A stretch of 29,553 nt of DNA, from IMG/VR virus record IMGVR_UViG_3300032579_001182, positions 1 to 29,553 of that record; one strand, 5' to 3'. The DNA is from a virus. Below, in pieces: positions 13,040 through 20,063 of the stretch. The notes below the pieces were generated by a model. The model searched no databases. It saw only the letters and a program-made list of their open reading frames with translations, and was not told the DNA's origin. Position 1 is the first letter of the stretch; the number at the start of each line of letters is the position of its first letter. The position numbers and the translations under genes were made by a program.

Positions 13040-13521
13040 CCGCATCTCAAGCTCGGGACGAGACCTTGCCGAAGCTGTCGGCACTCGTCCGCCTCGCCCA
13101 GACGAGCATGGGCTCGAAGATGGCCGCCTACGACGCGGTCGGACGCCGGATCGGCGCTTCGGGCTCCTGGGTCCGCAAGTTCATCGGGCGCCAGGACACC
13201 GGCCTCGACGGGCACGTCCTGCACAACATCCGGACCGCCTACGAGCGGCTCTGCACCAGCATCGAGGCCGCCGCAGACGCGGCCGAAGCCAGCAACGCCC
13301 TGCTCCGGGAGGATCTTCATGCGGCTCTTCAGGGAGATCGGCCGGCTGCTGCGAGAACGCCGGGAGGAGCGCCGGCTGCGGGCGCAGCTCCGCGCCGTCC
13401 AGGACGGCCGACCTCACCGGCACTGGTCGTTCCGGATGCTCGCCCGCGTGTGCCGAGCCTGCCGGGTGCGGGTGATCTGACGGACCTGCCGCTGTGGCGG
13501 GCCGCGAACGAGGAGGAGTGA
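13033..13521 (+). CDS. Putative DNA-binding phage protein (HTH-like)
   Basis: A 162-residue protein. Residues 1-100 look conserved: TASQARDETLPKLSALVRLA, then a helix-turn-helix-like AAYDAVGRRIGASGSWVRKF and LDGHVLHNIRTAYERLC, typical of small phage proteins of Rhizobiales with a likely DNA-binding role. From about residue 100 onward the translation turns into Ala/Pro/Gly/Arg low complexity, and at the same place another frame with a strong Shine-Dalgarno (ORF 13319-13480) begins; the end (DLTDLPLWRAANEEE) is again ordinary. A longer start at 12982 is open, but the ATG at 13033 overlaps the previous stop. Confidence 0.62.
   Translation: MLTASQARDETLPKLSALVRLAQTSMGSKMAAYDAVGRRIGASGSWVRKFIGRQDTGLDGHVLHNIRTAYERLCTSIEAAADAAEASNALLREDLHAALQGDRPAAARTPGGAPAAGAAPRRPGRPTSPALVVPDARPRVPSLPGAGDLTDLPLWRAANEEE
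13319..13480 (+). CDS. Tiny basic protein overlapping the HTH gene in another frame
   Basis: A 53-residue ORF (MRLFREIGRLLRERREERRLR...), extremely Arg-rich, ending in ARVCRACRVRVI with a CxxC pair. It is preceded by GGGAGGA at ideal spacing before the ATG at 13319, better than the site of the surrounding gene. It lies wholly inside the 3' part of the HTH gene. It might be the true second gene here, with the HTH frame being a chance read-through, or both may be used. No family recognised. Confidence 0.4.
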   Translation: MRLFREIGRLLRERREERRLRAQLRAVQDGRPHRHWSFRMLARVCRACRVRVI

Positions 13522-13523
13522 GC

Positions 13524-14129
13524 ATGGATCCCTTCAAGCCGACCCACGTCTCGCACAAGAAGGTCGAAGCCTACCCGATCTCCGCGGCCGCTTTCAGCGC
13601 CGACGGCTCGGGTCGGATCGCCCTCAAGGGCGGCGGCATCGTCGATGTCGGTCCCGGCTTCGCATCGCGTGGCGCGCCGGCCGAGGGCGACATGCTCGTC
13701 CGGTACGAGCCGACCCCGGGTCAGAGCGACGGCTACCTCTCGCACTCGCCGCGCGGTGTGTTCGAGGCGGGGTATGCGCCGGTCTCGCAGCAGGCCGATG
13801 CCCGTGGTGAGCCGGCGCTGTCGCTCGGCGAGACGCAGGCCATCGTCGAGACGAAGACGGCGCCCCGCGTCACCGAGGCTTCGATCAAGGCGAAGATCGC
13901 CGACGTCGAGTACTTCCGCGTCCGGCACCTGACGATCTGCATCATCACACTGCGGAACGGCTTCTTCGTGGAGGGGCACAGCGCGCCGGCCGCGCCGGAG
14001 AACTACGACCAGCAGGTCGGCGAGCGCTACGCCTACGACAACGCCTTCCGGCAGCTCTGGCCGCTCGAGGGCTACCTGCTCCGCGAGCAGCTCTCGGCGT
14101 CCGAGGCTGATCCGGTCCGGGCGGCCTGA
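13524..14129 (+). CDS. N4 Gp49/Sf6 Gp66-family protein with N-terminal extension
   Basis: A 201-residue protein starting at ATG 13524 after AGGAGGAG. The C-terminal part (about 115-191) is the N4 Gp49/Sf6 Gp66 family: IKAKIADVEYFRV, LTICIITLRNGFFVEGHSA, APENYDQQVGERYAYDNAF and LWPLEGYLLREQL. The N-terminal part (1-87) has the other phage element found with such proteins, GDMLVRYEPTPGQSDGYLS followed by a GVFEAGY motif. Function of the family is unknown; it is common in early or replication-near regions. The fusion of two small phage modules in one polypeptide is the notable feature. Confidence 0.83.
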   Translation: MDPFKPTHVSHKKVEAYPISAAAFSADGSGRIALKGGGIVDVGPGFASRGAPAEGDMLVRYEPTPGQSDGYLSHSPRGVFEAGYAPVSQQADARGEPALSLGETQAIVETKTAPRVTEASIKAKIADVEYFRVRHLTICIITLRNGFFVEGHSAPAAPENYDQQVGERYAYDNAFRQLWPLEGYLLREQLSASEADPVRAA

Positions 14130-14131
14130 CC

Positions 14132-14425
14132 ATGTCCGACGGCGCCTTCGTCACCACCCTGCCAGCTCACTTCTCGGCCCTGCGCAAGGGCATCGAGGAG
14201 CACGTCCCCGAGACGGCCGTGAACGCGATCCTCCGCAACGGCCTGATCGCCCTTCTCGGCTGGGCCGAAGCGATGGCGCGCGCGCTGGTGGCGATGACGC
14301 CGGCGGCCGCGCAGCAGCAGTTCCACGCGCCGCTCGGCGACCGCTCGCCCGTCGTCGAGGTGCCTCGCGTGCCGCGTCACGCCGGCCACGACCCGCGCCT
14401 GCCGGGCAACCGCCCGCACCCTTGA
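14132..14425 (+). CDS. Phage protein, unknown function
   Basis: A 97-residue protein starting 2 bases after the Gp49-like gene. Residues 5-60 are helical (LPAHFSALRKGIEEHVPET, AILRNGLIALLGWAEAMARALVAM), and the tail is Pro/His/Arg-rich. There is no known domain. It is followed by a hairpin at 14434-14463. Confidence 0.6.
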   Translation: MSDGAFVTTLPAHFSALRKGIEEHVPETAVNAILRNGLIALLGWAEAMARALVAMTPAAAQQQFHAPLGDRSPVVEVPRVPRHAGHDPRLPGNRPHP

Positions 14426-14433
14426 AACGAGAA

Positions 14434-14463
14434 CCGCCCGGCCTGCGCGAACAGACCGGGCGG
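14434..14463 (+). repeat. Intergenic hairpin, possible attenuator or terminator
   Basis: CCGCCCGG (14434-14441) pairs with CCGGGCGG (14456-14463) around a 14-base loop in the gap between genes 14132-14425 and 14494-14988. There is no T tract, so it may be a weak terminator, an RNA-processing signal or an attenuator inside the operon. Confidence 0.45.
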
Positions 14464-14493
14464 ACGATGAAATCCCCTGCGACGGGTTGAGCT

Positions 14494-14988
14494 ATGAAGG
14501 CCACAAGATCTTCTCCCGATCAAGTCTCGGCCGCTGATGGCGTCGCTGCGGATGAACTTCGACAGTTCATCGAGCGGCTCGAACGCCTTGAGGAGGAGAA
14601 GGCCGGCATCCTCGGCGACATCAAAGAGGTGTTCGCCGAAGCCAAGGGTCGAAAAGGCTTCGACACGAAGGCGATGCGGACCATCCTCCGCATCCGCAAG
14701 CAGGATCACTCCGAGCGCCAGGAGCAGGAGGCGATCCTTGAGCTCTACATGCAGGCCCTCGGCATGCTCGCGGACACGCCGCTCGGCCGTGCCGCTGTGA
14801 GCCGGGAGTTCGCCGAGGCCCGCATCACGATCTCAGGGCCCGGCATGGAGCCGGTCGAGACCACCGGCGCCGGCCTCGCCCGCGCATCGGCCTCGCTCGG
14901 CGTCGAGGCGCACGCGCAGCGCAACCGCCGCGGCGGCTCTGCCGCGCGCCAGATCGACCTCGAAGACGCCATCGCGGCGAGCCGGTGA
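14494..14988 (+). CDS. GapR-like (DUF2312) DNA-binding protein
   Basis: A 164-residue protein. Residues 20-91 match the GapR/DUF2312 family closely: [50 protein letters not shown] and [18 protein letters not shown]. GapR of alphaproteobacteria is a nucleoid-associated protein that encircles over-wound DNA and helps replication and transcription. Here the core is followed by a 70-residue extension ending [20 protein letters not shown], so the protein is clearly longer than host GapR (about 90 residues). It stands next to recombination and replication genes, so it may serve the phage replicon or compete with the host protein; that is inference. Confidence 0.88.
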   Translation: MKATRSSPDQVSAADGVAADELRQFIERLERLEEEKAGILGDIKEVFAEAKGRKGFDTKAMRTILRIRKQDHSERQEQEAILELYMQALGMLADTPLGRAAVSREFAEARITISGPGMEPVETTGAGLARASASLGVEAHAQRNRRGGSAARQIDLEDAIAASR

Positions 14989-14993
14989 CCGCC

Positions 14994-15452
14994 ATGCGCC
15001 GCCCGACGTCCTCCCATGGCCCCGTGTTCGCGCCGCCCGGCCGCCGCGTGGTCGATTCCGTGACCGTGCTCCTGCCGGTCCCGCCCTCAGTGAACGCCCT
15101 CTACCGACATGGTGGGGGCAAGGGGCCGCACCGGTCTGACGTCTACCGGTCCTGGATCGACGGCGCCGGCTGGCGCCTCCAGGCGCAGCGGCCGGGACGC
15201 GTGCCGGGCCCCTACGTCCTTCTGCTGGCCGTGCCGCGCACGTCCCGCATGGATCTCGACAACTCGGTCAAGGCGGTCTCCGACCTGCTCCAGCGGCACG
15301 GCGTCGTCGACAACGACCGGAACGCGGTCCGCGCGCTGCTGGAGTGGCACGCCGAGCACGACGAGGTCGCCGCCACGGTGCGCGGGCTGTCCGACGGCGC
15401 CGCCCTGGAGCCGATCGCCCCCGTGCGCCCTCCCCTGGAGGCAGTGGCATGA
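14994..15452 (+). CDS. rusA: RusA-family Holliday junction resolvase
   Basis: A 152-residue endonuclease of the RusA family, which cuts Holliday junctions in phage recombination. LLPVPPSVNALYRHGGGKG (about 27-45) is the family's N-terminal motif, and RMDLDNSVKAVSDLLQRHGVVDND (split over 86-108) carries the catalytic acids Asp87, Asp89 and Asp106/Asp108 with Lys93. A GTG at 14985 overlaps the upstream stop and is an alternative start; I use the ATG at 14994. The last 40 residues are a variable tail. The stop overlaps the next ATG. All visible catalytic residues are present. Confidence 0.88.
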   Translation: MRRPTSSHGPVFAPPGRRVVDSVTVLLPVPPSVNALYRHGGGKGPHRSDVYRSWIDGAGWRLQAQRPGRVPGPYVLLLAVPRTSRMDLDNSVKAVSDLLQRHGVVDNDRNAVRALLEWHAEHDEVAATVRGLSDGAALEPIAPVRPPLEAVA

Positions 15453-15646
15453 CGTGGCTCCTGATGAGTGAGCGCCGCGTCCTCTACCGCGGCCCCTACG
15501 GGCAGGCGCTCGACGCCGCCGAGTCCTTCGAGCTGTGCGCGCGGTCGTTCCACCTGGACGGCACCGAGCTGACCCCGCGCCTCGCGCCCGGCGTGCGTCT
15601 CGTCCCGGAAGACATGATGCCGGTTCGCCGTCGGAGGGCTGCGTGA
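15449..15646 (+). CDS. Small phage protein, unknown function
   Basis: A 65-residue protein (TWLLMSERRVLYRGPYGQALDAAES...) with a GGAGG Shine-Dalgarno and an ATGA overlap with rusA. It looks like a compact beta-alpha unit: strand MSERRVLYRGPY, helix QALDAAESFELCAR, then VRLVPEDMMPV. No family recognised; the C-terminus is basic (RRRRAA). Confidence 0.68.
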   Translation: MTWLLMSERRVLYRGPYGQALDAAESFELCARSFHLDGTELTPRLAPGVRLVPEDMMPVRRRRAA

Positions 15647-16278
15647 GCGATTTCGCGACCCTGCCCCGCCGGCACTACCGCTGCATCGTGATGGACTCGC
15701 CGACCCGCTTCGTTGGCGGGACGAAGGGGCGTCCGCAGCACTACCCGCGGATGTCCGATCACCAGATCGCCGCCCTTCCGATTGGCGAATTCGCGCATCC
15801 GGACGGCTGCTTCCTCTTCTACTGGCACACGTCACCGAAGTTCTACCGGGCCCCGCGCGCCACCACGCGGTTGACCGCCCAGGAGATCGTCGAGGGCTAC
15901 GGCTTCCGCTATTCGGCCCGCGCCTTCCTCTGGGTGAAGACCGAGCGCGGCGATCAGGACTCGCTCTTCGCCTATCGGGATGGCCTCTTCATGGGCCAGG
16001 GCTACACCACCCGGAAGAACGCCGAGGACTGCCTCCTCTTCCGGCGCGGACGGCCGCAGCGCCTCTCCGCGTCCGTGCACGAGGTGATCCTCGCCCCGGT
16101 GCGCGAGCACAGCCGGAAGCCAGACGAGTTCTACCGGCGCGTCGAGCGCTTCTGCCCGGGCCCCTACCTCGAGATCTTCGCTCGCCAGTCGAGGCCGGGC
16201 TGGGATGCCTGGGGTAATGAATCGACGAAATTCGATCCGGCTGCCGAGGCGCTGCCCCTTCCTATGGCGGCGGAGTAG
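15643..16278 (+). CDS. MT-A70-family adenine methyltransferase with altered catalytic motif
   Basis: A 211-residue protein from GTG 15643 (GGAGG upstream, overlap with the previous stop). It follows the MT-A70 phage pattern: YRCIVMDSPTRF, QHYPRMSDHQIAALPIGEFA, CFLFYWHTSP, EGYGFRYSARAFLWVKT, MGQGYTTRKNAEDCLLFRRG, VILAPVREHSRKPDEFYRR, and PYLEIFARQSRPGWDAWGNE. The catalytic tetrad of N6-adenine methylation is normally DPPW; here it reads DSPT (residues about 18-21), with both the second Pro-position and the aromatic residue changed. The rest of the fold, including the SAM-side motifs near the C-terminus, is intact. It may be inactive, use another substrate, or bind DNA or SAM only. Confidence 0.85.
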   Translation: MSDFATLPRRHYRCIVMDSPTRFVGGTKGRPQHYPRMSDHQIAALPIGEFAHPDGCFLFYWHTSPKFYRAPRATTRLTAQEIVEGYGFRYSARAFLWVKTERGDQDSLFAYRDGLFMGQGYTTRKNAEDCLLFRRGRPQRLSASVHEVILAPVREHSRKPDEFYRRVERFCPGPYLEIFARQSRPGWDAWGNESTKFDPAAEALPLPMAAE

Positions 16279-16283
16279 CCGCC

Positions 16284-16997
16284 ATGGCCGTCACCGCAGA
16301 GATGATCGACGCCATGGTCGCCGCCGGCATCAGCCCGGAGCAGATCCTCGTCGTCGTTCGCTCCGAGCTGGCCCGCGAGCATGTCACGGCCGCCGAGGCG
16401 GAGCGGGCGCGCATCGAGGCGAACCGCGAGGGCAACCGGCTTCGGCAGGCTGCCTTCCGGGCGCGGCGTAACGCGCGTAACGGCGAACGTAACGGAAGTA
16501 ACGCCGATAACGCGAGTAACGGCGTTACGCCCCCTAAAAGGTCCCCCGCACCCCCTAAAACTACACCCCCGAAAGATTCCCCCTCGGACCCTAAAGGGTC
16601 CTCTGCCCCCAAGGGGGCGGACCGGCATCGGGGCACCCGCATCCCGGTCGATTTCGGTCTCCGTCCGGAAGCTCGGCAGGCCTGCCTCGATGCTGGCCTC
16701 GCCGGACGGGACATCGATGAGGCGCTGGCCGAGTTCCAGGATTTCTGGATCGGCGTGCCGGGTGTCCGCGGCATGAAGCTCGACTGGCTCGCCACGCTCC
16801 GGAACCGCCTCCGCGAATCCGTCCGCCGCACCGTCCGGCCCCGCGATGCCCCTGCCCGCCGCGGCACAGGCAACGGCTTCCTCGACGCTCTCCTCGACGA
16901 CCACGGGGGTTCCCATGACCCAGGTTCCAGCCACCACCAGCCCGAACACGGAAACGTCCATCGCCTCGCGGCCGGCGGCCGCAACTCGGGCCGGTGA
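16284..16997 (+). CDS. Putative replication protein (lambda-O-like position)
   Basis: A 237-residue protein in three parts: an N-terminal helical region (1-62) ending in basic LRQAAFRARRNARN; an Asn/Pro/Lys/Ser-rich linker (62-115); and a C-terminal unit with TRIPVDFGLRPEARQACLDAGL, ALAEFQDFW and GMKLDWLATLRNRLRE (118-178), like the DNA-binding ends of phage replication proteins that end in a Trp-x-x-Thr-x-Arg-Asn helix. The linker-coding DNA holds GTAACG repeats (16468-16528). Together with the following gene, this is the order of an origin-binding protein and helicase loader, as lambda O and P, but assignment rests on layout and weak similarity. The last 60 residues are low complexity and overlap the next gene. 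Confidence 0.6.
   Translation: MAVTAEMIDAMVAAGISPEQILVVVRSELAREHVTAAEAERARIEANREGNRLRQAAFRARRNARNGERNGSNADNASNGVTPPKRSPAPPKTTPPKDSPSDPKGSSAPKGADRHRGTRIPVDFGLRPEARQACLDAGLAGRDIDEALAEFQDFWIGVPGVRGMKLDWLATLRNRLRESVRRTVRPRDAPARRGTGNGFLDALLDDHGGSHDPGSSHHQPEHGNVHRLAAGGRNSGR
16468..16528. repeat. GTAACG iteron array, candidate replication origin
   Basis: Five exact GTAACG hexamers start at 16468, 16477, 16489, 16498 and 16516; a variant ATAACG is at 16507, and the inverse CGTTAC at 16523-16528. Spacing is 9, 12, 9, 9 and 9 bases. Three CCCTAAA copies follow within about 75 bases (near 16531, 16551 and 16589). Iterons inside the linker-coding part of the replication gene are how lambda's origin is arranged. 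Confidence 0.55.
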
Positions 16998-17664
16998 CGT
17001 GGTGGTCGCGATCTACCGAAACCGCCTGGACCGCAGCGGTGGCTATGGCGTGCCGCCCGCGATCCGCGCGGACCAGGCCCCGACGGCGGCGGACCGCGGC
17101 GTGATGACGGACCGCCTCGCCGCGCTCCGGGCCGGCCTCTCCGATGGTGAGGATTCGAGGGCCGGTCAGGTGGCGAAGCGCGACGTCGTCCTGGCGCTGC
17201 TGGCCGCGTTCCCGACCTTCGGCGTGGCAGCCGACGGCGCGCGAGCCACGGCGAACCTCTACGTCCGGGCTCTCGCCGAGCTGCCAACGTGGGCCGTTCG
17301 TGAGGCGACCGCTCGCTTCCTCGGGGGCAAGACCCTGCTCCCGTGGGCCGGCGAGCGCTGCCCGACGCCGCCGCAGCTCGCCGCGGAGACGAGGCGGTCG
17401 CTCGACGAGATCCACGCCGAGATCGCCGGGCTTGTGGAGGTCCTCGACGCGGTGCCGTACCGGCCGATCTCGGACGCCGAGCGCCAGAAGGTGCTCGACA
17501 ACATCGCGGCTGCGCCGAACAGCCTGCTCATCGCCGGCAGGGCGGAGCGCGGCTCCTCACCGGCGATCCCTCGTCCCTCTGACGCCGAGATCGTGGCGCC
17601 TCTCCGCACCCTGGACGTCTCGCACCTCATGGCGAGCCTCGACCGCAAGCGGGTGCCGGCATGA
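16915..17664 (+). CDS. Putative replication accessory protein (lambda-P-like position)
   Basis: A 249-residue protein. After a disordered Thr/Ser/Pro start (1-30), residues 83-160 give VAKRDVVLALLAAFPTFG, ATANLYVRALAELPTWAVREA and PWAGERCPTPPQLAAETR: a 'cells of Tyr-x-x-Leu-x-x-Leu-Pro, then a Pro-x-Pro-x-Leu' pattern that I associate with phage helicase-loader-like proteins. The C-terminal third is helical. It overlaps the replication-like gene upstream by 83 bases in another frame and the next gene by 4. The ATG at 16915 is the most likely start, although several Met codons follow. Helicase loading is an inference from position. Confidence 0.55.
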   Translation: MTQVPATTSPNTETSIASRPAAATRAGDVVVAIYRNRLDRSGGYGVPPAIRADQAPTAADRGVMTDRLAALRAGLSDGEDSRAGQVAKRDVVLALLAAFPTFGVAADGARATANLYVRALAELPTWAVREATARFLGGKTLLPWAGERCPTPPQLAAETRRSLDEIHAEIAGLVEVLDAVPYRPISDAERQKVLDNIAAAPNSLLIAGRAERGSSPAIPRPSDAEIVAPLRTLDVSHLMASLDRKRVPA

Positions 17665-17954
17665 GCCGCCGCCCCGATCTCTGGAAGGCCGAACTGCGCG
17701 ACCGCGAGGCCGCGCGGAAGGCGGCCGAGGCTGAGCGAGAGCCGCCGGCCGAGCACGTCTGCGCGGAATGCGGCGTGTTCGGCGCCTCGTTCGGCTTCGG
17801 CGTCTTCCGGAATCGTAGCGATGGCATGTGGTCGTGCGCCGATCCGGACTGTCGCGCGATCGTCGAAGCGCGGGTGGCGGTGCCCCCGATGCCAGCCGTG
17901 CCCGCCCGCGCCGACCCGCCGGCGCCCGACCTGTTCGGCCGCTCTGCGGCCTGA
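17661..17954 (+). CDS. Small zinc-finger protein
   Basis: A 97-residue protein with a charged helix (DLWKAELRDREAARKAAEAERE), then a four-cysteine unit Cys34-x2-Cys37 (HVCAECGVF) and Cys59-x4-Cys64 (WSCADPDCR), which should bind one zinc. The segment between the pairs (FGFGVFRNRSDGMW) looks like the beta hairpin of a zinc ribbon. The C-terminal 30 residues are Pro/Ala-rich. It overlaps the previous stop (ATGA). Function unknown. Confidence 0.7.
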   Translation: MSRRPDLWKAELRDREAARKAAEAEREPPAEHVCAECGVFGASFGFGVFRNRSDGMWSCADPDCRAIVEARVAVPPMPAVPARADPPAPDLFGRSAA

Positions 17955-17983
17955 CCAATGCGTGACGTGGGGAAGTAGGCGAG

Positions 17984-18217
17984 ATGGCCAGCGAGCCCGT
18001 CTTCAAGCTGAACGATGCCGATGGTGGCTCGGACTCTCTCGAGGCCTACTGCCATGGTGGCCAGGTCACGATCCAAATTGAGGAGCCCTGGGCCGGCAGC
18101 ACCGAGACCGGCTTCGGACAGTCGTGCTCGATGGGGCTGAGCCTTGATGATGCTGAGAGCCTCGGCCGCTGGCTACTGGCCACGGTCGACCGCACGCGCC
18201 TCGCCGGCGACCGGTAG
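17984..18217 (+). CDS. Phage protein, unknown function
   Basis: A 77-residue acidic protein. The N-terminal half looks like beta strands (VFKLNDADGGSDSLEAYCHG, GQVTIQIEEP), followed by a C-terminal helix that begins SLDDAESLGRWLLATV, a pattern frequent in small phage and plasmid proteins (a beta sheet closed by one helix). GTAGGCGAG precedes the ATG. No function can be assigned. Confidence 0.62.
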   Translation: MASEPVFKLNDADGGSDSLEAYCHGGQVTIQIEEPWAGSTETGFGQSCSMGLSLDDAESLGRWLLATVDRTRLAGDR

Positions 18218-18232
18218 GGGATTTCTGACGCG

Positions 18233-18670
18233 GTGCTGATGGCGAACCCGCTGAGGATCGAGGGCCCGGACCCGCCGGCCATGACGTGCGCGGATGTGGA
18301 GCGGTGGCTGGTGGCGGCGTTCATGGCCTTCACCAGCTCGGGCATCTTCAGCGTCCGGACAAACCGGCTCCAGCCGAACGACCCGGAGGAGATGCGGGCG
18401 ACGTTCGACTGGATCGTGTTCTCGGCCGAGATCCTGGGCCGGGACAGTAAAGAGCGGATCGCGCTGCTGACCTGGGCTCGGGCAACGGCGCGTCGACGGA
18501 TCAGGCGGCACCGCCGGCTGCGGCTTCTGCGGGAGGTTCCAGGCGGTACCGTCACCGACTATTGCGACGAGTTCGGCGTCCAGCGGCGCACCTTCGACCG
18601 GCGCCGGAAACGAGCGTGCCTTCGCCTTGCCGATGCCTGGAACGCAAAGGTCACGGGCACGCCGGAGTGA
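18233..18670 (+). CDS. HTH protein, possible late-gene regulator
   Basis: A 145-residue protein (GTG at 18233; the ATG at 18239 is an alternative). After a helical N-terminal part (TCADVERWLVAAFMAFTSSGIF), it has RIALLTWARATARRRIRRHRRLR followed by a helix-turn-helix that resembles sigma region 4: TVTDYCDEFGVQRRTFDRRRKRA. Proteins of this build, encoded upstream of the terminase genes, often act as late-transcription activators or antiterminators (RinA/Q-like). That role is inferred from position and fold. A short hairpin starts at its stop codon (18670-18698). Confidence 0.6.
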   Translation: MLMANPLRIEGPDPPAMTCADVERWLVAAFMAFTSSGIFSVRTNRLQPNDPEEMRATFDWIVFSAEILGRDSKERIALLTWARATARRRIRRHRRLRLLREVPGGTVTDYCDEFGVQRRTFDRRRKRACLRLADAWNAKVTGTPE

Positions 18671-18698
18671 CGCACGCATAGATCACGCTTGCGTGTGT
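18670..18698 (+). repeat. Intergenic hairpin
   Basis: ACGCACGCA (18670-18678) pairs with TGCGTGTGT (18690-18698), with one G-T wobble and an 11-base loop, directly after the HTH gene's stop. No T run follows. It may be a weak terminator or an antitermination/processing site. Confidence 0.4.
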
Positions 18699-18764
18699 CC
18701 AAAAACGGGACGCAGATCAGGTGTCACGGATCGACGGAAGGTCGGCCAGCACAGGGGCACCACC

Positions 18765-19634
18765 GTGGCAGCGTCCAGGACCAAGGCCATCACCCTCGCC
18801 GGCTCGCCGGCAACCCACACCCACGTGCGCGCGGGCAAGCCGGAGCGGCGCCGGGATCCGCGCGGCGACCGGTACGACCACGCCGGCGCCTTCGACCCGC
18901 GCACCGACCTATCGAAGCCGGTCCGGGGCAAGCGTGGCCCGATCCAAACGGCGGCCGTGGCTGTCGACGATCCGTGGACGCCGGGCGGCCGTAGCCTTGC
19001 CGCGGTCAACCGCCGGGTCGACGTGCTGGAGATGGAGCGCTCCCACGGGCGGCTCACGGTCTCGCAGTACGAGGTCGGGCGCCAGGTCCAGGCGATCTTC
19101 GAGCGGGCCTCTGGAGCCCGGCTCGGCTCCATGGACTTCGGCGTCCGCGGCTCGAAGGACATGACCATCGCGCACGAGTTGTCCGTCATCTACGCGATCG
19201 ACGACGCCCGGCTGGTGGCGAAGCTCAAGGACAAGGTCGTCCGCGCGGTCGGCGCACCCGGCGCCCGATTCCTCCACGAGGTCCTCACCGGTCGGAAGAC
19301 CTTCGCGCAGTTCGCCGAGGCCCGCGGCAAGGGCGGCGACCGCGGCACGGCCTACATCGCCGAGCACTTCCGGATCCTGATGGAGAACCTCGACGAGGAC
19401 TTCGCGGCCGAGGGGGTCGCCAACGTCCAGGAGCGCTTCTTCCAGGGCCAGAAGACCGGCGAGGAGACCGACGCGCGCGGGCGGGCTGTTCCGGCCGGCC
19501 AGGGCCAGTACTGGGGGGCCGAGGAGGCGCGCTACGCTCCGCAGGCAAAGCCGGACGTCCAGCGGGCCGTCGCCGGGCGCGGGCGGGTGCGAGACATCGT
19601 GGCGGCGCGGTGCCGGGTCGGTGGCGACGCGTGA
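18765..19634 (+). CDS. Phage protein, possibly DUF6456-like, unknown function
   Basis: A 289-residue protein from GTG 18765, which has AGGGG at good spacing. Residues 1-75 are basic and disordered (THTHVRAGKPERRRDPRGDRY). From about 80 onward it is folded: LAAVNRRVDVLEMERSHGRL, TVSQYEVGRQVQAIFERA, KLKDKVVRAVGAPGARFLHEVL and FAQFAEARGKGGDRGTAYIAEHFR. The pattern of a helix, then 'a new cycle of FAx...R...RGxxYIAxxFR' resembles the DUF6456 domain of alphaproteobacteria, a putative helix-turn-helix, but I am not certain. The C-terminal 70 residues are again low complexity. A regulatory role before the late genes is plausible. Confidence 0.6.
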   Translation: MAASRTKAITLAGSPATHTHVRAGKPERRRDPRGDRYDHAGAFDPRTDLSKPVRGKRGPIQTAAVAVDDPWTPGGRSLAAVNRRVDVLEMERSHGRLTVSQYEVGRQVQAIFERASGARLGSMDFGVRGSKDMTIAHELSVIYAIDDARLVAKLKDKVVRAVGAPGARFLHEVLTGRKTFAQFAEARGKGGDRGTAYIAEHFRILMENLDEDFAAEGVANVQERFFQGQKTGEETDARGRAVPAGQGQYWGAEEARYAPQAKPDVQRAVAGRGRVRDIVAARCRVGGDA

Positions 19635-19685
19635 CTTCCTCCGGCCGATGCGCCAGCATGGGCGCGTCGGAACGGAGGTGCGCTC

Positions 19686-19922
19686 ATGGCTTGGATTGAA
19701 CTGACGCTTGCTCGGATGATGTCGCCCACCGTCGTCAACACCGATCATATCGTCAGGTACGGTCCTCAGAAACGCGGTGATGAAATCACCGGCACCTACG
19801 TGGTCACTACTGCTCCTGCGGGCGACAAGGGCTCCCACTTCATTGAGGTCGAGGAAATGCCCGATCAGATTGAGCGCATGTTGGAACTGGGAGGAGCACC
19901 AGTCCGCCGCGCCGCTCCTTGA
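19686..19922 (+). CDS. Small FlbD-like beta protein
   Basis: A 78-residue protein (AWIELTLARMMSPTVVNTDHIVRYGPQ..., GTYVVTTAPAGDKG, FIEVEEMPDQIERML). The order 'IELT - V-N-x-D-H-I-V - strand - V-x-E - helix' is shared with FlbD-like small proteins, known in flagellar operons and also in phages. A role cannot be read from it. GGAGG precedes the ATG at good spacing. A terminator-like hairpin follows at 19967. Confidence 0.65.
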   Translation: MAWIELTLARMMSPTVVNTDHIVRYGPQKRGDEITGTYVVTTAPAGDKGSHFIEVEEMPDQIERMLELGGAPVRRAAP

Positions 19923-19966
19923 CCCGTCGGGCGAAACCCGGCAAAACCCGATCGTCGCGAGACGCA

Positions 19967-19996
19967 CGCCCGGGGCTGAAGAGCCGCCGGGCGTTT
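19967..19996 (+). terminator. Rho-independent terminator-like hairpin ending the early operon
   Basis: CGCCCGG-GGCT (19967-19977), loop GAAG, AGCC-(G)-CCGGGCG (19982-19993), followed by TTT. Eleven base pairs with one bulged G and a short T run, 44 bases after the last gene of the rightward early operon. The T run is weak, so readthrough is possible. Confidence 0.55.
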
Positions 19997-20063
19997 GCAT
20001 GTCTGGCGCTTTGGGGGCTTCGGCCTCATGAGGTCGAACCTCAGTCCCACGCCTCAGGGCGTC

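Noticed and set aside
12692-13084. A 130-residue minus-strand frame in the atypical stretch
   Set aside because: Opposite to the operon direction, without a ribosome-binding site, and with low-complexity Gly/Arg/Gln-rich sequence.
19980-20060. A possible tRNA-like or tmRNA-like fold with GGTCGAACCTC
   Set aside because: The T-loop consensus and an acceptor stem are missing; only simple hairpins can be drawn.
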